Part shown: piece after piece, positions 26,924 through 35,177 of the stretch
Layout of the letters: every line of letters begins with the position of its first letter
Numbering within the stretch: position 1 is the stretch's first letter
Assembly (NCBI GenBank): GCA_045561055.1
Contig: JBJKYL010000017.1
Location: forward strand, 124,001-188,000
DNA length: 64,000 nucleotides
DNA from: SMWC01 sp045561055
Lineage (GTDB): Bacteria; Pseudomonadota; Gammaproteobacteria; Steroidobacterales; Rariloculaceae
Reading direction: 5' to 3'
Program-made: the position numbers and the translations under genes
Notes under the pieces: model-generated
Database searches by the model: none
Told to the model about the DNA's origin: nothing
What the model saw: only the letters and a program-made list of their open reading frames with translations

Positions 26924-27535
26924 ATGTCAAACAACCGTAATCGCCAGCGAAAGCAAGCGGCACTATTGGTGCTGCTAGCGACTGGCATGTTTGGTTTTGC
27001 GTACGCGCTTGTCCCTCTTTATAACCTCTTCTGTGAGTTGACCGGACTAAACGGTAAGACCGCGGGACAGGTTGCATATATTGAAAGTAGTTCACAACCA
27101 TTGGAGCGTGAAGTGACGGTTGAGTTTCTTGCTCATGTAGGGCGAGGGATGCCGTGGGAGTTTCGGCCGAGCCAGAAACAGATGCGTGTCCGTTTAGGTG
27201 AAGTAAACGAAGCTCGATACTATGTCAGAAATTTCGCAAACCAGGCAGTGACTGGTCAGGCTGTGCCAAGTGTCACGCCAGGCCAAGCGTCCCGCTATTT
27301 GAATAAGATTGAGTGTTTTTGTTTTACGCAGCAAACTCTGGAAGCTGGCGAAGAAATGGAAATGCCAGTTCAATTTTATATGGCCGAGGATCTTCCGGGG
27401 GAAGTTGGTACCGTTACTTTGTCTTATACGCTGTTCCCAGTGACCGTTGTAAATTCAGGGGAAGTGGTAAAGGACGATGATATTAGTATGGACCATGATC
27501 ATGTGGTGGCTCATGGGGAGATGGAAGCGTCATGA
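26924..27535 (+). CDS. ctaG: Cytochrome oxidase copper chaperone CtaG/Cox11
   Basis: 203 aa. Membrane-anchored copper chaperone that metallates CuB. One N-terminal helix (AALLVLLATGMFGFAYALVP) with the family LYNLFCELTGLNGKT, and the copper-binding IECFCFTQQTLEAGEEMEMP. A His/Asp-rich tail (DHDHVVAHGE) is present. It sits in the normal coxA-ctaG-coxC order and its last four bases overlap coxC. Confidence 0.95.
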   Translation: MSNNRNRQRKQAALLVLLATGMFGFAYALVPLYNLFCELTGLNGKTAGQVAYIESSSQPLEREVTVEFLAHVGRGMPWEFRPSQKQMRVRLGEVNEARYYVRNFANQAVTGQAVPSVTPGQASRYLNKIECFCFTQQTLEAGEEMEMPVQFYMAEDLPGEVGTVTLSYTLFPVTVVNSGEVVKDDDISMDHDHVVAHGEMEAS

Positions 27536-28425
27536 ACGAGACTGAAACTCCTCGTTACTACGTTCCACATAGTAGTGCCTGGCCTATCATTGGTTCTATT
27601 ACGTTATTTATCACTGCGTTTGGTGCGGCACACTTTATACAACAAAGCACGCCGAAAGTTCTCACGGCAACCGGTACGTTCGGCGCACCGATCTTTTACA
27701 TTGGGCTGGCGGCTACCGCCCTCATGATGTTTGGCTGGTTTAGGGCCGTGGTCCGGGAATCGCTCAAGGGGTTAGTGAGTAACCAGCTCGATCGTACCTA
27801 CCGTCAGACTATGCTTTGGTTCATCCTTTCCGAACTTATGTTTTTCGCCGCGTTTTTCGGTGCTCTTTTTTATGCCAGGATGATATCGGTACCCGCACTA
27901 GCGGGAGCTGGCAGTAAGCTTGAAACGCATATTCATTTGTGGCCAGATTTTGCCGATACTTGGCCTCTCTTCATGACGCCTGGAGGAACTGCTACTGAGG
28001 CAATGGCGGCTTGGGGATTGCCGTTTATCAATACGGTGATCTTGGTTACTAGTAGTATCACCGTCACCTTCGCCCATTGGGCGCTCAAAACGAATCAGCG
28101 ACTTCCGTTACAAATTTGGCTGGGGACAACCGTGCTATTGGGAGCGATATTTCTTGTTTTACAGGTTGTAGAGTATCAAGAAGCTTACGCTCATTTAGGA
28201 CTGACCATGGCCTCCGGAATTTATGGTTCGACGTTTTTCATGTTAACCGGATTTCATGGGGCTCATGTCACGATGGGGACGATTATGTTGGCGATTATGT
28301 GGTTGCGGGCACGCAAGGGTCACTTCACGCCAAAGAATCACTTCGCTTTCGAGGCCGCTAGTTGGTACTGGCACTTCGTGGACGTAATTTGGCTGTTTCT
28401 ATTTACGTTTGTGTACTGGTTTTAG
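27532..28425 (+). CDS. coxC: Cytochrome c oxidase subunit III
   Basis: 297 aa, seven predicted helices. Subunit III stabilises the proton-uptake path of subunit I. Typical motifs: PHSSAWPIIGSITLFITAFG, WFILSELMFFAAFFGALFYA, ITVTFAHWALK, LGLTMASGIYGSTFFMLTGF followed by HGAHVTMGTIML, and the C-terminal FEAASWYWHFVDVIWLFLF. ATGA overlap with ctaG implies coupled translation. Its end overlaps the end of the minus-strand DUF2909 gene by 4 bases. Confidence 0.96.
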   Translation: MNETETPRYYVPHSSAWPIIGSITLFITAFGAAHFIQQSTPKVLTATGTFGAPIFYIGLAATALMMFGWFRAVVRESLKGLVSNQLDRTYRQTMLWFILSELMFFAAFFGALFYARMISVPALAGAGSKLETHIHLWPDFADTWPLFMTPGGTATEAMAAWGLPFINTVILVTSSITVTFAHWALKTNQRLPLQIWLGTTVLLGAIFLVLQVVEYQEAYAHLGLTMASGIYGSTFFMLTGFHGAHVTMGTIMLAIMWLRARKGHFTPKNHFAFEAASWYWHFVDVIWLFLFTFVYWF

Positions 28426-28619
28426 CTGCCTGGCACGATGAACCGAGTGATAAATCCATATGCTAATAAGGCCAGTAGCACGACAGATAGTGCAACGCGG
28501 AGGCTTAACGAGGCGATAGTTCGTTTGGTTTTTCCTTTGTCTCTTACGAGAAAAAAGAGACCGCTAGCGAGACTGATAAGTATCCCGAGCATGATGACGA
28601 TGATGAGAAAATTAAGCAT
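28422..28619 (-). CDS. DUF2909 twin-transmembrane protein
   Basis: 65 aa. Two helices (LIIVIMLGILISLASGLFFL and ALSVVLLALLAYGFITRF) around a basic loop with RDKGKTKRT. Size, loop and position beside cox genes on the opposite strand are characteristic of the DUF2909 family in gammaproteobacterial oxidase clusters. Function unknown, probably oxidase-associated. Confidence 0.82.
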   Translation of the reverse strand: MLNFLIIVIMLGILISLASGLFFLVRDKGKTKRTIASLSLRVALSVVLLALLAYGFITRFIVPGS

Positions 28620-28673
28620 TAGTTATGTGGCCGCGGCGAATAGTGGCGTTCATAGAATCAGGAGTTTATAGAG

Positions 28674-29093
28674 ATGTCAAGAACTGCTGAGATAAGACTG
28701 ACGGTAGACCTGGACGAGCAGAATGTGCCCGCCCAAATCCTTTGGGAGGCTTCGGAGGCGAAGGATTCCGGTCCCAAATCCTGTCGTTCAATGATGTTAT
28801 CGCTATGGGATGGTGATCGTAAAACTATTGCGGCGATTGACCTTTGGGTAAAGGAAATGACGATCGATGACATGAATCTCTTTTTCTACCAACAGATCCA
28901 TCAGATGGCTGACACGTATCAGAGAGCAACACAGAACACGGATCTTTCGAAATCAATCCACGAGTTTGGGGAGCGATTCGGGGGGTCGGCAGGCTTGGAA
29001 AGCAATGGTAGCGCTAACGGTGTTCGTCAAAAGAAACCTTTGATCGATCTAGTCTCCCTTGCCGAAAAAAATCAATCTGGGAGTGCGGAATAA
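28674..29093 (+). CDS. GldC-like protein
   Basis: 139 aa. The first 90 residues follow the GldC pattern: AEIRLTVDLDEQNVPAQILW, EASEAKD, SCRSMMLSLWDGDRK, AIDLWVKEMTIDDMNLFFYQ, IHQMADTYQRATQN and a final helix IHEFGERFGG. The C-terminal 40 residues are low-complexity. GldC is a cytoplasmic gliding/type-IX-linked protein known from Bacteroidetes; its molecular function is unclear and no other gld genes are here. It lies immediately upstream of actA (1 base gap) and so is probably part of the respiratory operon. Confidence 0.75.
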   Translation: MSRTAEIRLTVDLDEQNVPAQILWEASEAKDSGPKSCRSMMLSLWDGDRKTIAAIDLWVKEMTIDDMNLFFYQQIHQMADTYQRATQNTDLSKSIHEFGERFGGSAGLESNGSANGVRQKKPLIDLVSLAEKNQSGSAE

Positions 29094-29094
29094 G

Positions 29095-29634
29095 ATGGGC
29101 GTCTCTATTGTTCCAACGTTACGTGTCCTCCGGCCGGTAGGGCTAATGTTTGCGGTGGCGTTGATTGGCTTAATCTTCGGTTACTGGGCTAACGCTGCTT
29201 TCTATCCAGGAACGGCGCCTCAACAACCGATTAACTTTAGCCATAAAGTTCACGCCGGCGATTTTCAGATAGAGTGTATGTACTGCCACACTGAGGCGCG
29301 TCGGTCCGCATCGGCCGGGGTTCCTGCTGTCAGTAAATGCGTTGGTTGTCACGAGAATGTGGCTACAGAACGGCCGCAAATCAGGCTGCTGATGGAGTAC
29401 TGGGTTAATCAGGAGCCTATACCGTGGGTGAAAGTCCACGACCTGCCCGATTTTGTCCATTTTCCGCATAAACGGCATGTGGCAGCTGGCTTGGATTGTC
29501 AGACCTGTCATGGTCCTGTCGAGACGATGGATGTCGTCTCTCGTGAGGCGCCACTAGAAATGGGTTTGTGCCTGACGTGCCACAAAGAACACGAAGTCGA
29601 GTTTGGTCTCGATTGCCTGACGTGCCACAAGTGA
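29095..29634 (+). CDS. actA: Alternative Complex III pentahaem cytochrome subunit ActA
   Basis: 179 aa from the ATG at 29095. One N-terminal helix (GLMFAVALIGLIFGYWANAA) anchors a periplasmic domain with five CxxCH haem sites: CMYCH, CVGCH, CQTCH, CLTCH and CLTCH. The FSHKVHAGDFQIECMYCHTE and FPHKRHVAAGLDCQTCH blocks give additional His ligands. Five haems, size and gene order match ActA of ACIII, a quinol:cytochrome c or oxidase oxidoreductase replacing bc1. Confidence 0.92.
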   Translation: MGVSIVPTLRVLRPVGLMFAVALIGLIFGYWANAAFYPGTAPQQPINFSHKVHAGDFQIECMYCHTEARRSASAGVPAVSKCVGCHENVATERPQIRLLMEYWVNQEPIPWVKVHDLPDFVHFPHKRHVAAGLDCQTCHGPVETMDVVSREAPLEMGLCLTCHKEHEVEFGLDCLTCHK

Positions 29635-29655
29635 TTCGAGGTTAGGAATAGTTAG

Positions 29656-32022
29656 ATGTCGATCATAGACCGCAGGGACTTTCTCAAGCTTGTTGGCGCG
29701 GGTGGCGTGGGCACGGGCGCTGGTTTCATGCTAGCGGAGTCTCGTAAGTACCCAGTGGAACACCTGATTCCGTATCCTGTGCCGCCTGAGGATTTTAGTC
29801 CTGGTATTGCAACCTATTACAATAGCGTTTGTTCGATGTGTTCCGCCGGTTGTGGAATCACAGTGCGGACTCGCGAGGGTCGCGCTAAAAAGATCGAAGG
29901 TAATCCTGCCCATCCTGTTAACCAGGGTCGGCTATGTGCAGTGGGTCAGGCTGGGTTGCAGACCCTATACAATCCTGACCGCATAACGACGCCATTATTG
30001 CGAACTGGAGAGCGAGGATCAGGGGCGTTTACGCCGACCACCTGGGAGGATGGACTATCGCAGGTAGCGGAACGCTTGGGTGCGCTACGAAACAGTGGCC
30101 AGGGTAGCAGCATAAGTTTCTTAAGTAACGGTGCCAGTGGGCATCTTGGACTTTTGATCGAGGCTTTTATGGGGCAATTGGGGTCGGATCGGCTGCTGCA
30201 TCACGATTTCTCGCATCCACAAACTCTTTATGCGGCCGTTGATCGTCTCTTTGGTGAGAGTCAACTGCCTTACTATGATCTTGCTAACACACGTTATCTA
30301 CTGTCGTTCGGTGCTGACTATCTCGGTAGCTGGATATCGCCAGTCCATCACAGTCTCGGTTTTGGCCGTAGTCGTCAGAGCCACGGTAATGATAGAGGGC
30401 AGTTCGTGCAAATTGAGCCGCGAATGTCTTTGAGTGGTGCCGCGGCAGATGAATGGATCGCCGCTAGTCCGGGTACCGAGGGGATTCTTGCGCTGGGGAT
30501 AGCGAACCGTATCCTTAGTGAAGGCGGATATACGGGTGCTGATCGTGATGCGTGGGACGCATCACTAGAGCCATACTCGCCAGCAACAGTCGCTGAGCAG
30601 ACGGGAATTTCAGCGGCAACTATTATGCGTCTTGCCGATACGTTTGCGGGAACTAGACCCAGTTTGGCAATTGGCGGTGGGGCAGCAGGAAACCATAGTA
30701 ATGGCGTCGATACTCTAGTAGCAGTCAATGCACTTAATTATCTAGCCGGCAACTTAGGTGTCGAGGGTGGAGTGGTCTTTAATCCAGAGCCCGTCTCAGG
30801 TCGAGGGTTGAGTTCTCGTCAAGCTAATTACAGCGGGATGCTTGAATTCGCTGAGGATGCTCGTCTGGGAGAAATTGGAGCATTGATCGTTAACCAGACC
30901 AACCCTATTTTCACCTTGCCATCGGCGTCTGGGTTTAGTGAGTCGCTAGCCGAGATACCGCTAATTGTCAGCCTTTCTAGTTTCATGGACGAGACGACAG
31001 TATTGGCTGACATTGTTCTGCCGAGCCATACCTATCTTGAGAGTTGGGGTGATCACTTCCCCGAGCCGGGCGTCGGTTTCTCTGTTGGCGCTGTCTCGCA
31101 GCCTGCGGTATCGCCACTCTACGATACTCGTGGTACCGGGGACACTGTGCTCGCACTAGCGCAAGCGCTTGATTTCGGTGGTGCGCTGCCGTGGGCAAAT
31201 ATGGAGGCGTATTTACAGGACAGTTGGCGTGCAATTTACGGTCGTGCGGCTGTTGACGATGATCCAAATACAATTACCGAGGCTGTAGCTGATCCTGATG
31301 CGGCTACTGATCTGGGCGGTGATACCATCGTTGAGGATGCTGGTTTCACAGAGTTCTGGGCCTCTATATTGCAAGCCGGTGTTTGGGGTGAGGCGACGCG
31401 ACGTGAAATCGAAGATATCACGATTGATAGCGGAGTCGTTGATTCGATAGCAGTTGAAGAGCCAGAATTTGCAGGGGATAGCAATGAGTTCCCGTTTATT
31501 TTGCATCCCTACCTCTCCAACACGATGCACGATGGGCAGGGGGCGAATCTTCCTTGGATGCAAGAGTTACCGGATCCGATGACCAGCGTGGTTTACGGGT
31601 CTTGGATTGAACTTAACCCAGTTACTGCAACCCAGCTAGGACTCGTTGAGGGTGATCTGGTCGAGGTGGAGTCTCCAGAAGGGCAGATTACTGCACCTGT
31701 GTATGTTTTTCCTGCCATTATGCCGGACGTCATCGCGATGCCGATTGGGCAGGGCCATACCGAATACGGTCGTTACGCAAAAGATCGTGGCGTGAATCCG
31801 ATTCAGATTCTCGCGCCGCAGACAGAAGCAGTTACCGGTGGTCTAGCTTGGAGCGCTACGCGAGTGAAACTTGTCCCGACTGGTAGGCGCGTTGACCTAG
31901 TGAAGACTGGAGGGGTCTCTCGCGAACTCGGGAGAGATATTGTCCAGACGACTGGTTCCGAAGTTAACGCGGGTGAGCACGCGAGCCTGCATAGTATCCC
32001 GATTACGGTGGTGCCCACATGA
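29656..32022 (+). CDS. actB: Alternative Complex III molybdopterin-oxidoreductase-like subunit (ActB domain 1)
   Basis: 788 aa. Begins with a twin-arginine signal (DRRDFLKLVGAGGVGTGAGF), so it is exported folded. The rest is a molybdopterin-oxidoreductase fold: YYNSVCSMCSAGCGITVRTR followed by the fourth Cys in QGRLCAVGQAG, then QTNPIFTLPSASGF and VLADIVLPSHTYLESWGDHF. In characterised ACIII the corresponding ActB part binds no molybdenum; here the four N-terminal Cys of an FeS site are kept. The ferredoxin half, fused in many ActB proteins, is a separate gene here, overlapping by ATGA. Confidence 0.9.
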   Translation: MSIIDRRDFLKLVGAGGVGTGAGFMLAESRKYPVEHLIPYPVPPEDFSPGIATYYNSVCSMCSAGCGITVRTREGRAKKIEGNPAHPVNQGRLCAVGQAGLQTLYNPDRITTPLLRTGERGSGAFTPTTWEDGLSQVAERLGALRNSGQGSSISFLSNGASGHLGLLIEAFMGQLGSDRLLHHDFSHPQTLYAAVDRLFGESQLPYYDLANTRYLLSFGADYLGSWISPVHHSLGFGRSRQSHGNDRGQFVQIEPRMSLSGAAADEWIAASPGTEGILALGIANRILSEGGYTGADRDAWDASLEPYSPATVAEQTGISAATIMRLADTFAGTRPSLAIGGGAAGNHSNGVDTLVAVNALNYLAGNLGVEGGVVFNPEPVSGRGLSSRQANYSGMLEFAEDARLGEIGALIVNQTNPIFTLPSASGFSESLAEIPLIVSLSSFMDETTVLADIVLPSHTYLESWGDHFPEPGVGFSVGAVSQPAVSPLYDTRGTGDTVLALAQALDFGGALPWANMEAYLQDSWRAIYGRAAVDDDPNTITEAVADPDAATDLGGDTIVEDAGFTEFWASILQAGVWGEATRREIEDITIDSGVVDSIAVEEPEFAGDSNEFPFILHPYLSNTMHDGQGANLPWMQELPDPMTSVVYGSWIELNPVTATQLGLVEGDLVEVESPEGQITAPVYVFPAIMPDVIAMPIGQGHTEYGRYAKDRGVNPIQILAPQTEAVTGGLAWSATRVKLVPTGRRVDLVKTGGVSRELGRDIVQTTGSEVNAGEHASLHSIPITVVPT

Positions 32023-32786
32023 GTTTCATTAGTGACTTTCGTGCCAAATGGGAGGAATACCGGCGTCCCGGTTATTACGAAGAGTTCGATTATGCCTGGA
32101 CGATGACAGTCGACCTGGATCGTTGCACCGGCTGTGAGGCTTGCGTAACTGCCTGTCAGGCTGAAAATAATACGCCTATTGTTGGTGAAGATGCGTATGC
32201 CAAGGGTCGTCAGATGCAATGGATCCGGATTGAGCGTTATTGGGAAGGGGAATTTCCGGATATTAAACTTCGCTTTATTCCTATGTTGTGTCAGCAATGT
32301 GACGCGGCGCCGTGTGAAACAGTGTGTCCAGTAAGTGCTACCTATCATAACCAGGACGGCCTCAACGCCCAGGTTTATAACCGCTGTATCGGAACGCGAT
32401 CATGTGCAGTGTACTGTCCGTATGAAGTCCGTTATTTCAACTACAACAATCATCACTGGGATTCGCCCCTAGATCAACAATTAAACCCAGACGTTTCTGT
32501 ACGAGAGAAGGGCGTCATGGAGAAGTGTACGTTTTGTATCCAGCGTATTAGACAAGCGAAAGATTACGCGAAGGACGATAACCGTAGGCGTGTTCGCGAC
32601 GGCGAAGTACAACCGGCTTGTGTCCAGACCTGTCCGAGTGAGGCGCTGGTTTTCGGTAACAGGCTTGACCCGGAAAGCCAGGTGTCTGCATCAATGAATG
32701 ATCCGAGGGCTTATCACGTGTTGGAAGAGCTGAATACAGATCCGTCCGTGGTCTATCTCAAGAAGGTAGATGCTAATGTCGGCTGA
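32019..32786 (+). CDS. Alternative Complex III iron-sulfur subunit (ActB domain 2)
   Basis: 255 aa, start in the ATGA overlap with the previous gene. Ferredoxin-like protein with several cluster motifs: DLDRCTGCEACVTACQAEN, LCQQCDAAPCETVCP, RCIGTRSCAVYCPYEVRYFN and KCTFCIQRIRQAK ... CVQTCPSEAL. This corresponds to the second half of fused ActB and to the FeS subunits of complex iron-sulfur molybdoenzymes. It carries electrons from the membrane NrfD-like subunits toward ActA. No signal peptide; it probably travels with the Tat-exported partner. Confidence 0.92.
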   Translation: MSFISDFRAKWEEYRRPGYYEEFDYAWTMTVDLDRCTGCEACVTACQAENNTPIVGEDAYAKGRQMQWIRIERYWEGEFPDIKLRFIPMLCQQCDAAPCETVCPVSATYHNQDGLNAQVYNRCIGTRSCAVYCPYEVRYFNYNNHHWDSPLDQQLNPDVSVREKGVMEKCTFCIQRIRQAKDYAKDDNRRRVRDGEVQPACVQTCPSEALVFGNRLDPESQVSASMNDPRAYHVLEELNTDPSVVYLKKVDANVG

Positions 32787-34143
32787 ACCACGAGAGATTA
32801 GTTTCGCTGAAGTTAACGATGATGTCGTGCGTTCCCTCGTTGTGACAGGTCGCGGCTATTACGTCACGCTTGCAACGTCCGTTGCCGTGATGTTCGCGTG
32901 TTTTTTGTTTCCCTGGTTCTTTCAGCTCTACTATGGGCTAGGCGCATCTGGAATCAATCATCCAGGAGTTTGGGGTACTTATCTAGCGAGTTTCATTTTT
33001 TGGATCGGGCTTAGTCACTCAGGCACTTTGTTGTCCTGTGTTCTACACATAACGAACAGCTCTTGGCGAAAAGCGATGTATCGTAGCGCAGAGGCTATGA
33101 CGCTCTTTTCGCTGTTGGTTGCCGCGACGATGGTTATGGTTCACGTTGGACGTCCCTGGTTTATTCATTGGACTGTCCCGTACCCGAATCAGATGGAGAT
33201 GTGGCCAAATTTCCGGTCACCGTTGATGTTTGATGTCATGGCTGTCACTACTTATTTGACTGGAAGTACGATATTTATTTATATGGGTACTATTCCAGAT
33301 TTTGCCGCGGTTAGAGACCGCACGGCCGGGTGGCGCCACAATATGTATGTGTTGCTGTCATTAGGTTGGCGTGGTACGGACACGGAATGGCATCGGCTTC
33401 ACTGGGCCTATACATTTTTGGCGGTTCTTATTGTTCCGCTGGCGGTCTCCGTGCACAGTATCGTTTCTTGGGATTTCGCGCTGTCCATCGTGCCCGCGTT
33501 ACACCAGACTATATTCGCACCTTACTTTGTTGTCGGAGCTATCTATTCTGGTACCGCGGGTATTGTGACAGTGATGTTCATGCTTCGAAAATATATGGGT
33601 TTCGGTCATTACATCACTAAGTTGCATTTCGACAATCTGGGGAAATTGTTGCTCGTGTTGTCACTGCTTTGGACCTATATCAATGTCGTCGAGCTCTTTA
33701 CAGGTTGGTATAGCGGCGCATCGACAGAGTATGAGGCGCTGGGCTATCGACTCTTTGGTTTCTACGCCCCCCTATATTGGGAGATGATTCTGTTCTGCGC
33801 TGTAGCGCCTTTGATACTTATCTCGAAGCGGTTTAGGACTTCCTTCGTCCCAATGCTGGTTTTGTCAATCCTGATCAATATTGGTATGTATACCGAGCGT
33901 TTTCTGATTGTTGCGACGTCGCTGCCCCGGCAATATTTGCCTGACGCCTGGGGCCATTACATTCCAAGCATGGTAGAAATCTCTATTATGGTTGGTTCGC
34001 TGGCCATGTTCGTGACGCTTTTTCTACTGTTCGTCAAGATTTTTCCGAGCGTTTCGATCTACGAGGTGAAGGAGACATTTCCTGAGCCCGAGCCCGACGA
34101 TGCTCTCGGCTCCGCTGCCGTTTCTGATAATGGGATAACTTAA
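32776..34143 (+). CDS. actC: Alternative Complex III NrfD-like membrane subunit ActC
   Basis: 455 aa from the ATG at 32776 (AGAAGG nine bases upstream; an ATG two codons earlier is also in frame). NrfD/PsrC-type polytopic protein, about ten helices, thought to hold the quinol site. Recognisable: FIFWIGLSHSGTLLSCVLHI, LLVAATMVMVHVGRPWFIHW, DFALSIVPALHQTIFAPYF and ERFLIVATSLPRQYLPDAWG. The N-terminus overlaps the FeS subunit gene by 11 bases. Confidence 0.92.
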   Translation: MSAEPREISFAEVNDDVVRSLVVTGRGYYVTLATSVAVMFACFLFPWFFQLYYGLGASGINHPGVWGTYLASFIFWIGLSHSGTLLSCVLHITNSSWRKAMYRSAEAMTLFSLLVAATMVMVHVGRPWFIHWTVPYPNQMEMWPNFRSPLMFDVMAVTTYLTGSTIFIYMGTIPDFAAVRDRTAGWRHNMYVLLSLGWRGTDTEWHRLHWAYTFLAVLIVPLAVSVHSIVSWDFALSIVPALHQTIFAPYFVVGAIYSGTAGIVTVMFMLRKYMGFGHYITKLHFDNLGKLLLVLSLLWTYINVVELFTGWYSGASTEYEALGYRLFGFYAPLYWEMILFCAVAPLILISKRFRTSFVPMLVLSILINIGMYTERFLIVATSLPRQYLPDAWGHYIPSMVEISIMVGSLAMFVTLFLLFVKIFPSVSIYEVKETFPEPEPDDALGSAAVSDNGIT

Positions 34144-34656
34144 ATGGCAACCAACGTCGTAGGACTTTTCCATGCCCCCTCGTCGGCTCTTGCAGCAGCC
34201 GGTGAGCTAAAGGGTGCCGGGTTCACCACGCCAGAGCTTATATCGCCGATTCCGATCGAAGGCGTTGAAAAAGTGCTCGGTAAGAAAAAGTCCGTGATCA
34301 AGCGCTTTACATTTTTTGGTGCTATTTGTGGTGGTTTGTCTGGATTCGCTTTAGCAGCTGGTACTTCGGTCCTGTTCCCGCACCCAACTGGAGGTCGCCC
34401 CATCATTGCGATTCCGCCATATCTAATTATTACCTACGAATTGACGATTTTATTTGGAATTTTGGCGACTGTTTTGGGTTTTTTCATTAGTAGTCGGTTT
34501 CCGGCAATCCGCGAACGGGTCTACGTTCCCGAAGCCGCGGTCGATAAATTTGTAGTCACGGTGGTTTGTGAAGATTCGGAACGCTCTAAGAGTGCTGAAG
34601 CCATTTTGCGTAACGCTGGTGCCGAGGAAGTCCGAGAAATGACGGAGGATGGATGA
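34144..34656 (+). CDS. actD: Alternative Complex III subunit ActD (DUF3341)
   Basis: 170 aa, begins immediately after the actC stop. DUF3341 features: a soluble N-terminal part NVVGLFHAPSSALAAAGELK, SPIPIEGVEK, two helices (FFGAICGGLSGFALAAG; YELTILFGILATVLGFFI) and a ferredoxin-fold-like C-terminus. It is a membrane subunit without cofactors in known ACIII structures. ATGA junction with actE. Confidence 0.92.
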   Translation: MATNVVGLFHAPSSALAAAGELKGAGFTTPELISPIPIEGVEKVLGKKKSVIKRFTFFGAICGGLSGFALAAGTSVLFPHPTGGRPIIAIPPYLIITYELTILFGILATVLGFFISSRFPAIRERVYVPEAAVDKFVVTVVCEDSERSKSAEAILRNAGAEEVREMTEDG

Positions 34657-35177
34657 TGATCAGGTTGGCGCGTGCGGCTGCCATTCTATTGCTGCTGAGC
34701 CAGGTTGCAGTTGGTTGGGCGTTCCCATGGAATAAAGATATGGTGGACCAGCCTGTTCCTAAGGCACAGCGCTCACAAGCGCCTGCGGAGCCGGACGCGA
34801 TTCCTACGACAGGAACCGAAACGTTGCCCACTTCGACGACTGATATCGAATTTATCGAAAATAAAGATAACGCTGCGACACTCGAAAATCCGATTCCGAT
34901 GACTGCCGAATCAGTTGAGACGGGTCAATATCTATTTGAGCTGAATTGTGTTGTTTGCCACGGAGTCGAGGGCGTTGGGGATGGGCCGGTTGGGTTGTTA
35001 CTCGCTGTTGTCCCCGTTGATATAAACCTACCGTATACCCAGGATCAGACTGACGGACAACTTTTTTATACGCTGACTCGTGGGCGCGTAACGATGCCGT
35101 ATTACCGCGACGCACTCAGCCGCGAAGAACGCTGGCACGTCATTAACTACATCAGAGCGGAGTTCGGACCGGAATGA
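34653..35177 (+). CDS. actE: Alternative Complex III monohaem cytochrome subunit ActE
   Basis: 174 aa. N-terminal signal or lipoprotein-less anchor (LARAAAILLLLSQVAVGWAF), a Pro/Thr-rich linker, then a cytochrome c domain with CVVCHGVEGVGDGPVG and a downstream Met in VTMPYYRDALS as likely axial ligand. ActE takes electrons from ActA toward the oxidase. Coupled by 4-base overlaps to both neighbours; the start may be the ATG at 34653 or 34656. Confidence 0.91.
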   Translation: MMIRLARAAAILLLLSQVAVGWAFPWNKDMVDQPVPKAQRSQAPAEPDAIPTTGTETLPTSTTDIEFIENKDNAATLENPIPMTAESVETGQYLFELNCVVCHGVEGVGDGPVGLLLAVVPVDINLPYTQDQTDGQLFYTLTRGRVTMPYYRDALSREERWHVINYIRAEFGPE

